A DNA stretch of 46,994 nucleotides from a virus. Positions 14,274-19,940 of the stretch are shown here, piece after piece. Every line of letters begins with the position of its first letter. The stretch's first letter is position 1. Below the pieces are notes generated by a model that was given only the letters and a program-made list of their open reading frames with translations, was not told the origin of the DNA and did not search any database. The translations under genes and the position numbers were made by a program. The stretch is from positions 1 to 46,994 of IMG/VR virus record IMGVR_UViG_3300036852_000016; one strand, written 5' to 3'.

Positions 14274-15282
14274 TGAGCTAGACAATTCGTCTGTTAACGA
14301 AACAGACTTACAAAGTGCTGTCGAGATTGTAGCAGGGGGTATGAAGAATGTCATACTTGATGCTACAGTTCTAACAACACTCATGGCGTGTCCTCGCCTC
14401 GCAGATTTTCGATTTAACCATAACCTTCAATCAATTAATGGTAAATCGAATTCGCTTGAGTGCGGTTCACTTGTTCATGTATTCCTCGAATACTTCTATA
14501 AGTCTATTATAGGTGGTGTTAAGAGGGAGCAAGCTACAGGATTCGCATTTGCGGCAGCCGAGTTATATGTTAAAGGCTGTCCTACATGCACAGATTTCGT
14601 TGCAACTGATGAATTAAAGAAACCCGCCTGCAGACATAAACCTAATGAATTTCCCGGTATGCAGAATACACCGAAGGAATCAGAAGGTTATAAAACAGGA
14701 TGGCACTATGTATTGGATACATGCCAACAGTATGTAGACCATTGGCGTAGTGACCATTGGGTTCCTCTCGAAGTTGAAACTGTCAAACAGAAAATTCTGT
14801 ATCAAGACGAAGAAATCAGAATTCTGTGGAAGGCAAAGCTAGATTGGGTTGTGGATACTAATCAGGGTATATACTCTGTAGACCACAAGACCATGAAGCA
14901 ACGTCGCAACACTAATTCCATGAATAATCAGTTCATGGGTCAGTGCCTCATTATGGATACTCGTAATGTATTTCTCAATAAGATAGGTTTTCAGACTTCA
15001 CTGAAACCTGAGGAGAAATTTACGAGACCTCCTGTCTCATACTCAGCAGAACGTTTGTTTGAATGGCAATCTGAAACATTGCCATACTATGCGAAGCTTC
15101 TGCTTATGTATGCAGAGACAGGACACTTTCCACCTAACTTTACTCACTGTGAAGGTAAGTATGGGGACTGCGCGTTCTATGAGAACGTGTGTTCTGGTAA
15201 TCCTTCTATGCGTGAGGAAAATATTAAACTCTTTTTCAAGGTTGGTCCTACGTGGAATCCAACTAATGATGAGGATGAATAA
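14266..15282 (+). CDS. PD-(D/E)XK nuclease, RecB/Cas4-like with a probable iron-sulphur cluster
   Basis: This 338-aa protein shows the RecB-family nuclease order: GSLVHVFLE (histidine motif, residues about 66-74), AKLDWVVDTN with GIYSVDHKT (the D...DxK catalytic pair), then NNQFMGQCLIM (motif Q). A Cys near the N-terminus (LMACPRLADF) and a C-terminal cluster (CEGKYGDC and YENVC) match the four-cysteine 4Fe-4S arrangement of Cas4 and AddB nucleases. An inserted CPTC...C region is extra. It probably acts as an exonuclease in recombination with the Sak4-like ATPase. There is no CRISPR array here. Confidence 0.85.
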   Translation: MSNELDNSSVNETDLQSAVEIVAGGMKNVILDATVLTTLMACPRLADFRFNHNLQSINGKSNSLECGSLVHVFLEYFYKSIIGGVKREQATGFAFAAAELYVKGCPTCTDFVATDELKKPACRHKPNEFPGMQNTPKESEGYKTGWHYVLDTCQQYVDHWRSDHWVPLEVETVKQKILYQDEEIRILWKAKLDWVVDTNQGIYSVDHKTMKQRRNTNSMNNQFMGQCLIMDTRNVFLNKIGFQTSLKPEEKFTRPPVSYSAERLFEWQSETLPYYAKLLLMYAETGHFPPNFTHCEGKYGDCAFYENVCSGNPSMREENIKLFFKVGPTWNPTNDEDE

Positions 15283-15488
15283 TGGGTTACGCAATAATGT
15301 ATGGAATTTGTGTGGCATGTAAGCGAACCATCGCATTCAATCCACATAAGGTTCCATCACTAATGATTAATGGTAAACGTGAGCCTATCTGTAAGAATTG
15401 TGCAGAACGCTGGAATGAATTACATCCGGAGAATGCACGTCCTATACAAGATGGTGCTTACGACTACATGGATGAAAATGAATTATGA
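15282..15488 (+). CDS. Small zinc-finger protein
   Basis: The 68-aa product contains GICVACKRTIAFNPHKVPSL and PICKNCAERWNEL, two CxxC knuckles about 24 residues apart with an 'FNPHKVPS' signature. I recognise the type from phage genomes, with unknown function. Starts on the last base of the nuclease gene and overlaps the next gene by four bases. Confidence 0.75.
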   Translation: MGYAIMYGICVACKRTIAFNPHKVPSLMINGKREPICKNCAERWNELHPENARPIQDGAYDYMDENEL

Positions 15489-15616
15489 CTACTTGGCAAT
15501 GGCTATTGATGAAGGCTGTAATTCGTATGGTCCTCAACTCACACGGAATATATCCCTATAGTCCGAAAGAAAAAGAAGCGGACGTAGAGAAACTAATGCA
15601 AGGACTCGAAAGATGA
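15485..15616 (+). CDS. Small hypothetical protein (43 aa)
   Basis: ATG 15485 overlaps the preceding stop (ATGA) and its own stop overlaps the next start in the same way. The product begins MTTWQWLLMKAVIRMVLNSH and ends with a charged helix (KEKEADVEKLMQGLER). It fills an otherwise empty gap in the operon, which supports it. Confidence 0.6.
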   Translation: MTTWQWLLMKAVIRMVLNSHGIYPYSPKEKEADVEKLMQGLER

Positions 15617-15780
15617 GTAAAGAATATCGAGTAGAAATTAAGTTTGGTAAAACTTGGGTCCATGTGGACAAGTTTACCAGACAGGTTGATGCATTACACC
15701 ATATTAAAGAAAATAGTGGTGAAAGGTATCCCATGCGAATACTCCGTATTGTAAAAACGGTCGTATTCGAGGAGAAATAA
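15613..15780 (+). CDS. Small hypothetical protein (55 aa)
   Basis: ATG 15613 overlaps the previous stop, and the next gene begins immediately after its TAA. The product (KEYRVEIKFGKTWVHVDKF, then YPMRILRIVKTVVFEEK) has a beta-alpha-beta look. GAGGAG at its 3' end is a ribosome site for the next gene. No family recognised. Confidence 0.65.
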   Translation: MSKEYRVEIKFGKTWVHVDKFTRQVDALHHIKENSGERYPMRILRIVKTVVFEEK

Positions 15781-16092
15781 ATGGCTAAGAAATTGGCAAA
15801 TCATTTACATAAATACAGGAAGGTAAATATCGGTTCTACCGATAAAGAATACCTTGTGTATAAGTGTATGCATCCGGCGTGCTCACACTACATTCCTATC
15901 GCTTTGGCAGAGGGAAAACTTTGTGAATGCAATCGTTGTGGTGAGCCAATGATTATTTCTAAGGTAACACTAAATGGTTCCAATGGGGGGCCAATGGCTA
16001 AACCACATTGCTCTGACTGTATTGAGAGAAAGAAGGTCAAGAATGAGGATGTGGCGGCTATTGCGGCGTTTCTTGAGGGAAATAAAACTTAG
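15781..16092 (+). CDS. Zinc-ribbon phage protein
   Basis: The 103-aa protein has CMHPACSHY and CECNRCGEPMI followed by HCSDCIERKK, making three cysteine pairs. The 'C.HP.C.HYI......L.GK..EC..CG' pattern is one I recognise from small phage proteins. It is a likely zinc-binding, possibly nucleic-acid-binding protein. Starts directly after the preceding stop. Confidence 0.75.
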   Translation: MAKKLANHLHKYRKVNIGSTDKEYLVYKCMHPACSHYIPIALAEGKLCECNRCGEPMIISKVTLNGSNGGPMAKPHCSDCIERKKVKNEDVAAIAAFLEGNKT

Positions 16093-16094
16093 AC

Positions 16095-16133
16095 TAACTC
16101 CCATTCGTAGGCATAAACCCATAATGGGAGTTA
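16095..16133 (+). other. Perfect 11-bp stem-loop in an operon gap
   Basis: TAACTCCCATT (16095-16105) pairs perfectly with AATGGGAGTTA (16123-16133) around a 17-nt loop. It occupies most of the 80-bp gap between two early genes. No T-tract follows. RNase III processing or mRNA protection is more likely than termination. Confidence 0.65.
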
Positions 16134-16172
16134 TGTCATATGGATGGCAACTAGAAAAGGATAGGTTCAGAA

Positions 16173-16367
16173 ATGACTAAATACGCAATTAAAAGAGGTG
16201 ATGTATTCGTGAAGGACCATCCTTCCGGATTTCACTGGACTGAAAGTGTTGAACGTGCAATGACGTTCGATAGTATGAGTGGGGCTATCGGATATGCCAC
16301 CATGCATATGGGTCTCGAAGCAAAAGAATTCGACATTGAAATTCTCGAAGGAGCAATAGGGGAATAA
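16173..16367 (+). CDS. Small hypothetical protein upstream of the Sak4-like gene
   Basis: The 64-aa product (KRGDVFVKDHPSGFHWTESV ... MTFDSMSGAIGYATMHMG) looks like a compact alpha/beta domain. The last codons overlap the Sak4-like start (TAATG). No recognised family; partner function with the ATPase is possible. Confidence 0.65.
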   Translation: MTKYAIKRGDVFVKDHPSGFHWTESVERAMTFDSMSGAIGYATMHMGLEAKEFDIEILEGAIGE

Positions 16368-17230
16368 TGCCAAGTCTTGAGTCTATTAACATGGAATCTC
16401 TCTTTACTATGTTGAAAGGTGAGCCGGGAACACGTAAGTCTACGTGCGCCTTGTCTTATCCCGGTAAACAATATTGGGTTTCCACCGACCAAAAGATGGA
16501 AGCACTGACATTACCTGCTAAGAGATGGGGTATCTACGGTAAAGGAATGATAGACTACGATGACTATAATGATTGGGATAAGCCTCGCGCCAAACTCGAA
16601 TCATTACAAGTCAATTGTCCCTATAAGCTAATCGTCGTAGATAGTATTACTTCCATTGGCGACGCTATGACTAGTCAAGTCAAGAAGATGAAGCGTCGTG
16701 AAGGTGGTGGTAAGACTATTGGCGGCATACCAGTTTCAGGGTTGGAGGAATTCAACGCTGAGTCATCTGCGTTCCAAGAGATGATGGCTATTTTGAAAGA
16801 CATTCATAAGTTCCATAACGTGAATATCATTCTAATAGCGCATGTTCTCGGCGCTCGTAAAGACAACGATGCTAATAAGTTGACTCATCATTCACGAATA
16901 ATCGTGACTGGTGCCGAAAAAATTAGCGCAAAGATAGCCTCATACATGACAGAGGTATATCACTTCAACATTATACCTGCATTTGAGGCAGACAAGGAAG
17001 GTGCATACGCATTAAGGACCACACATACTGGTAATGATTATGCGCGGACTTCATTACCATTAGCTCAGGAAATTACGTTCAATGCTGAGCCTCTATACGA
17101 GAAGTGGATTGGTCCTGCAATCAAGAGACTTCGGGAAGAAAAACCTATTGAACGTATACCAACAATCCCAAATTCCCAAACTCCCAACATCCCAAACACA
17201 CAACAAAACGTAACACCTTTCGTCAAGTAG
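16367..17230 (+). CDS. Sak4-like RecA-fold ATPase (single-strand annealing/recombination)
   Basis: The 287-aa protein has Walker A GEPGTRKST near residue 18 and Walker B LIVVDSITS near residue 92, then a sensor-like NIILIAHVLG. This RecA-fold core without DNA-binding N-domain is typical of Sak4 annealing ATPases and related phage NTPases. The last 30 residues are a Pro/Asn/Thr linker (TIPNSQTPNIPNTQQN). It is followed by an SSB-like gene, the usual Sak4 partner, and preceded by a RecB/Cas4-like nuclease, which together would form a recombination module. Confidence 0.75.
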   Translation: MPSLESINMESLFTMLKGEPGTRKSTCALSYPGKQYWVSTDQKMEALTLPAKRWGIYGKGMIDYDDYNDWDKPRAKLESLQVNCPYKLIVVDSITSIGDAMTSQVKKMKRREGGGKTIGGIPVSGLEEFNAESSAFQEMMAILKDIHKFHNVNIILIAHVLGARKDNDANKLTHHSRIIVTGAEKISAKIASYMTEVYHFNIIPAFEADKEGAYALRTTHTGNDYARTSLPLAQEITFNAEPLYEKWIGPAIKRLREEKPIERIPTIPNSQTPNIPNTQQNVTPFVK

Positions 17231-17243
17231 GAGACAACTAACT

Positions 17244-17660
17244 ATGGCAACAGTTACATTTAGTGACCGCGACTTACTCCGTGGGAAAGTCATCACTCCC
17301 GCGTGGTACAGGGTCAGAATCGAAAGTGTGGGAGAGGCTCCTGCAAAGGCTTCTGAGAAGGGGCCGTCCACAAACTATCCCGTTGAAGGGACAGTTCTTT
17401 TCAACGGTGATACTGGTGACAAGGAATTCGCCAATGTTCCGTTGGATTGGAATTTCAATAGCAAGGCTATTGGCTTTGCTGTTGGATTCTTGCAGGCTTT
17501 CGGCGTGGAAGTCAAATCAGGGGTTCGCTTTGATTTGAAGTCGGCGGAAGGGCGTGAAGTTGACGTATTTGTGGAGAACGATACTTACCAGAATCGTCTG
17601 GTAAATCGCGTTAACCATAAGTATCGTCCCGTCAAGCCCGAAGTTCAGCCGACTGCGTAA
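17244..17660 (+). CDS. SSB-like protein (candidate ssDNA-binding)
   Basis: The 138-aa protein begins MATVTFSDRDLLRGKVITPA and continues with VPLDWNFNSKAIGFAVGFLQ and REVDVFVENDTYQNRLVNRV. This strand-rich pattern resembles phage OB-like proteins that accompany Sak4 ATPases. Codon choice and G+C look higher than neighbours, as expected for an abundant protein. It lacks the acidic C-terminal tail usual for SSB; a separate ultra-acidic 48-aa protein is encoded next. Function is by context and fold impression. Confidence 0.6.
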   Translation: MATVTFSDRDLLRGKVITPAWYRVRIESVGEAPAKASEKGPSTNYPVEGTVLFNGDTGDKEFANVPLDWNFNSKAIGFAVGFLQAFGVEVKSGVRFDLKSAEGREVDVFVENDTYQNRLVNRVNHKYRPVKPEVQPTA

Positions 17661-17666
17661 TAACTG

Positions 17667-17686
17667 TAGAGTGCGCGCACACTCTA
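17667..17686 (+). other. Stem-loop after the SSB-like gene
   Basis: TAGAGTG (17667-17673) pairs with CACTCTA (17680-17686) around CGCGCA, then TTACATTT. A weak terminator or processing site in front of the acidic microprotein gene. Confidence 0.5.
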
Positions 17687-17724
17687 TTACATTTAACTCT
17701 CGTTAACTAACAAGGAGAATGACA

Positions 17725-17871
17725 ATGGAAAAAGAACAGACTGAGGAAGTGGTGGACATGGACGAACAAACCAAGGATACCACCGAAACTGATATCGACG
17801 AAGATGACGATGACGACGATGAGGACGATGACCTCGTTGAAGAAGTCGAATCTGAGGACGATAAAGAATAG
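17725..17871 (+). CDS. Ultra-acidic 48-aa microprotein
   Basis: A good ribosome site (AAGGAG, 8 nt) precedes ATG 17725. By my count 29 of 48 residues are Asp or Glu, with a core of IDEDDDDDDEDDDL. There is no hydrophobic core. Such proteins can mimic DNA or act as detached acidic tails. Position right after an SSB-like gene that lacks its own acidic tail is suggestive. It could also be a decoy for host DNA-binding proteins. It is bracketed by stem-loops on both sides (17667 and 17913), which would favour a stable separate mRNA. Confidence 0.75.
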   Translation: MEKEQTEEVVDMDEQTKDTTETDIDEDDDDDDEDDDLVEEVESEDDKE

Positions 17872-17912
17872 TAACTGAACAAGACCTACTGTGTGGGTGT
17901 TGTAAAAACGGT

Positions 17913-17944
17913 GTTGTGTATTGAGCCTCACGTGTATACACAAC
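17913..17944 (+). other. 9-bp perfect stem-loop
   Basis: GTTGTGTAT (17913-17921) pairs with ATACACAAC (17936-17944) around a 14-nt loop. No T-tract follows. Confidence 0.55.
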
Positions 17945-17984
17945 TGTATTCCGTGCCCTACGGGACAGCATTGATGCAGTAATA

Positions 17985-18033
17985 GGGGTTCCTACAGACG
18001 TAGCCAATAGGCCGTATCAACTGTAGGAACCCC
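17985..18033 (+). terminator. 13-bp perfect stem-loop, possible terminator or processed RNA
   Basis: GGGGTTCCTACAG (17985-17997) pairs perfectly with CTGTAGGAACCCC (18021-18033) around a 23-nt loop; GCCTTTAA follows. The stem is long and GC-capped but the T-run is short. It may be a weak terminator, an RNase III site or part of a structured RNA. Confidence 0.5.
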
Positions 18034-18067
18034 GCCTTTAACTAACTGTATTGACTGGAGAGAAATA

Positions 18068-18325
18068 ATGAAAAGATTTTACGTAACTTCAAGTCCGGGC
18101 GTGAGAATCCAGACTATGAAGCGTAAGCCTCGCGTCATAGCACCTAGACTCTTTAGTGGTGAGCGTAGGGAGTCAATAGGTCATGGTCTGCCACCAGAAA
18201 TAAAGTCGGGACTTCGACTCATCGCTCGCAACGAGAATAAGTCTGTTTCATGGGTATTGGAGCAGATTATTATTAAATATTTTGGGTTCAAAAGACCCAA
18301 ATACATCGAAAGGAAAAAGAAATGA
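18068..18325 (+). CDS. Ribbon-helix-helix-like DNA-binding regulator
   Basis: The 85-aa protein has a basic N-terminus. It then shows HGLPPEIKSGLRLIARNENK followed by SVSWVLEQIIIKYF, which matches the strand-helix-helix pattern of Arc/MetJ/CopG repressors ('LP.ei...L...A...n.s.s.vl...i..y'). It is the best regulator candidate in the genome for the palindromic sites near 7.9-9.7 kb, by inference. Ribosome site GGAG before ATG 18068. Confidence 0.7.
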   Translation: MKRFYVTSSPGVRIQTMKRKPRVIAPRLFSGERRESIGHGLPPEIKSGLRLIARNENKSVSWVLEQIIIKYFGFKRPKYIERKKK

Positions 18326-18501
18326 ATCGTAAACACGAGTTGTTTCTAATTAACTTAGGTTTGGAAACATTGTTAGAACGTGTAACAGTTAAACCTAAAC
18401 CGACTGTCGAGAAGAAACCGAAAAAAGCGAAATGGTCAAAAGCTCGGCATAAGAAATATGCTGAGACGATGGCTAAAAAGTGGGGGAAGAAGAACAATTA
18501 A
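18322..18501 (+). CDS. Small basic protein downstream of the RHH regulator
   Basis: The 59-aa ORF starts at ATG 18322, overlapping the RHH stop (ATGA). The first half is hydrophobic-helical (HELFLINLGLETLLERV); the second is Lys-rich with KWSKARHKKYAETMAKKW. The WxxARxxxxAxTM pattern resembles short DNA-binding tails in phage proteins. Co-translated with the regulator. Confidence 0.65.
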   Translation: MNRKHELFLINLGLETLLERVTVKPKPTVEKKPKKAKWSKARHKKYAETMAKKWGKKNN

Positions 18502-18538
18502 TCCCTCGCGCTATTTTGAAATGACTGCCCATTAAAAA

Positions 18539-18557
18539 GAGCATAAGGCAGATGCTC
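18539..18557 (+). other. Stem-loop before the cold-shock gene
   Basis: GAGCAT (18539-18544) pairs with ATGCTC (18552-18557) around 7 nt, 37 bp upstream of the cold-shock gene start. Leader element or processing site. Confidence 0.4.
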
Positions 18558-18593
18558 CAATAACATCAACTACTTTCAATCAGGAGTGTAGTA

Positions 18594-18902
18594 ATGGCAA
18601 ATGCGTTTCAGAAGTTCTTTCAGGGGGATGCACCCACTGAACCTGATACCACACCTGTTAAGCCAAATGAACAACGGGTGAAAGGTAAGATTATCAAGGT
18701 ATCCGAAGATGGATGGGGTTTTATTTCATCCAAGGATATCAAGTTCACTCGAATCTTTTTCCACTGGACTTCCCTGAAACAAGATACTCTCAAGTTTCAG
18801 GAACTCAAAAACGGAATGAAAGTGGAATTCACACCAGTTGAAGTTGCTGACAAAGGCTGGCGTGCAATCAAGATTCGAGTGTTGAAAGATGGTGAATCGT
18901 AG
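18594..18902 (+). CDS. Cold-shock-domain RNA/ssDNA-binding protein
   Basis: The 102-aa protein has a disordered N-terminus followed by a cold-shock OB-fold (about residues 28-98): VKGKIIKVSEDGWGFISSKD with RNP1-like GWGFI and RNP2-like IFFHWTSL. Strong ribosome site (AGGAG, 7 nt). Such proteins bind single-stranded nucleic acid and melt mRNA structure. That would fit an operon full of stem-loops. A second, shorter cold-shock protein is encoded at 24678. Confidence 0.85.
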   Translation: MANAFQKFFQGDAPTEPDTTPVKPNEQRVKGKIIKVSEDGWGFISSKDIKFTRIFFHWTSLKQDTLKFQELKNGMKVEFTPVEVADKGWRAIKIRVLKDGES

Positions 18903-19191
18903 AGCTTTTCTACGCATCCTTGCACTTGGGGTAGTCGGTCATGAGTTAGATATTGACCGATTACTCTGGGTGCCTGGTGCAAAAAAGATATTCATTCCCA
19001 AACCGGGATTAACTAATTCGCAAATAATGGCGGCTGAATGGGCGCGATTTGCTCCCAAAATAGCTACACTATTTGAAAGAGATTCTACCTTCTACACATT
19101 AATTAACAAAAAAGAATTACCAACAGTATCTTCAAGAGATATGAGGATACCTCTGACTATTATACCGGGAGGAAATAATGAGTCTGACTAG
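18889..19191 (+). CDS. Tat-like leader fused to a copy of the capsid N-terminal arm
   Basis: The 100-aa ORF overlaps the cold-shock gene by 14 nt. Residues 1-35 look like a twin-arginine leader (NRRAFLRILALGVVG) followed by DRLLWVPGAKKIFIPKP. Residues about 48-95 match the start of this phage's major capsid protein (41775-43037). APKIATLFERDSTFYTLI parallels LPKIRVLFERDDKFYANI, and SSRDMRIPLTIIPGG parallels SNRQMRVPLELRPGG. The rest of the capsid protein is absent. It is transcribed with replication genes, not with the head genes. It may bind capsid subunits or a capsid-arm partner, or be a relic of recombination. Confidence 0.8.
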   Translation: MVNRRAFLRILALGVVGHELDIDRLLWVPGAKKIFIPKPGLTNSQIMAAEWARFAPKIATLFERDSTFYTLINKKELPTVSSRDMRIPLTIIPGGNNESD

Positions 19192-19339
19192 AGATGAATG
19201 GTGCAAGATGTGGGAGTCCATCAAAATTATTGAATATGAACTACCCATGCCTATGCATTCTGACCGTAGAAAATTTATTGAACAGGAAGTTCAAAAAATA
19301 AAAAGGTCTATTCAAAAAGTAATTGGTCAGATGGAATGA
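19178..19339 (+). CDS. Small helical protein (53 aa)
   Basis: ATG 19178 follows GGAGG within the end of the previous gene and the stop overlaps the next start (ATGA). The product (DEWCKMWESIKIIEYELP ... FIEQEVQKIKRSIQKVIGQM) is a helical, probably dimerising protein. No family recognised. Confidence 0.65.
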   Translation: MSLTRDEWCKMWESIKIIEYELPMPMHSDRRKFIEQEVQKIKRSIQKVIGQME

Positions 19340-19590
19340 CATTCTTAGAGCGATATAACCAAGAAACAACATGGCATGGAAAAGCCATAGTGATGGAAAT
19401 TTATCACTTGGCTATGTCTACGCGCTCTAAGAATTGGACTATCACTAAGACTGCTGAACACTTCGAATGTAGCATTGGGCTAGTATCTGAGAACTTAAAA
19501 TTAGCCCTCGCACTACATACTCAAACAGAGTTAATCAGATGCAGTTCACGGCAAGACGCCTTAAAGTGGTTAAACGGAAAACATGGCTAA
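19336..19590 (+). CDS. HTH DNA-binding protein, unknown role
   Basis: The 84-aa product carries WTITKTAEHFECSIGLVSEN, a helix-turn-helix of the ParB/sigma-like type, followed by LKLALALHTQTELIRCSSRQ. Phage proteins with this 'WTI..TA..F.CSIGLVSENLKLA' pattern are familiar to me as small regulators of unknown target. It overlaps neighbours on both sides by a few bases. Confidence 0.7.
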   Translation: MTFLERYNQETTWHGKAIVMEIYHLAMSTRSKNWTITKTAEHFECSIGLVSENLKLALALHTQTELIRCSSRQDALKWLNGKHG

Positions 19591-19783
19591 AATATGGGAA
19601 CAGCAACCTTTTGAGGTGCTTAAACAATGGATAGACGATATCCTTGAGGAAGCATCAGACGACTTAAATGATTGGGAGACTAAGTTCATTGATGACATGA
19701 ATATACGTGTCATTAATGGGTGGCCGCTAACTGAGACTCAAGAAAAGAAATTAGAGTCTATTTATGCTGACAAAACCTCCTGA
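19583..19783 (+). CDS. Small acidic helical protein
   Basis: The 66-aa product (FEVLKQWIDDILEEASDDLN ... WPLTETQEKKLESIY) is helical and acidic. It overlaps the HTH gene by 8 nt and the following zinc protein by 20 nt. It could be an oligomerisation or adaptor peptide. No family recognised. Confidence 0.65.
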   Translation: MAKIWEQQPFEVLKQWIDDILEEASDDLNDWETKFIDDMNIRVINGWPLTETQEKKLESIYADKTS

Positions 19784-19940
19784 TATAACTAGTCCTACTA
19801 CTAATCAACAAACTGGTAATACTTGTCCTGAATGTGGCAAACAGTGGTTAGATGATAAACCTACACCAGGTATAATTCATCGAACTAAATTTTGTGATAA
19901 CTGTGCTTTCTGGCACGATAGCGAACCTGATAAAAAATGA
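19764..19940 (+). CDS. Small zinc-ribbon protein upstream of the polymerase
   Basis: ATG 19764 begins inside the preceding gene. The 58-aa product has TCPECGKQW and KFCDNCAFWH, two CxxC knuckles with about 20 residues between. Its stop overlaps the polymerase start (ATGA), so the two are translationally coupled. Confidence 0.7.
   Translation: MLTKPPDITSPTTNQQTGNTCPECGKQWLDDKPTPGIIHRTKFCDNCAFWHDSEPDKK

Larger units (their letters stand above)
17872..18067 (+). other. Structured non-coding gap in the early operon
   Basis: This 196-bp gap holds two strong inverted repeats (17913-17944 and 17985-18033) and no convincing ORF. It separates the SSB/acidic block from a ribbon-helix-helix gene. A small RNA, terminator pair or processing site are all possible. 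Confidence 0.5.

Noticed and set aside
14266-15282. Cas4 of a CRISPR system
   Set aside because: The RecB/Cas4-like nuclease has no CRISPR array or other cas gene nearby; a recombination exonuclease in a phage replication operon is the simpler reading.
16124-16180. 18-codon ORF (MGVMSYGWQLEKDRFRND) after the stem-loop
   Set aside because: Its start overlaps the right arm of the stem-loop and there is no ribosome site free of the stem; too short to support.
18068-18325. Toxin-antitoxin antitoxin
   Set aside because: The RHH fold fits antitoxins, but the next gene is a small basic protein with no toxin motif; a phage regulator is more likely.
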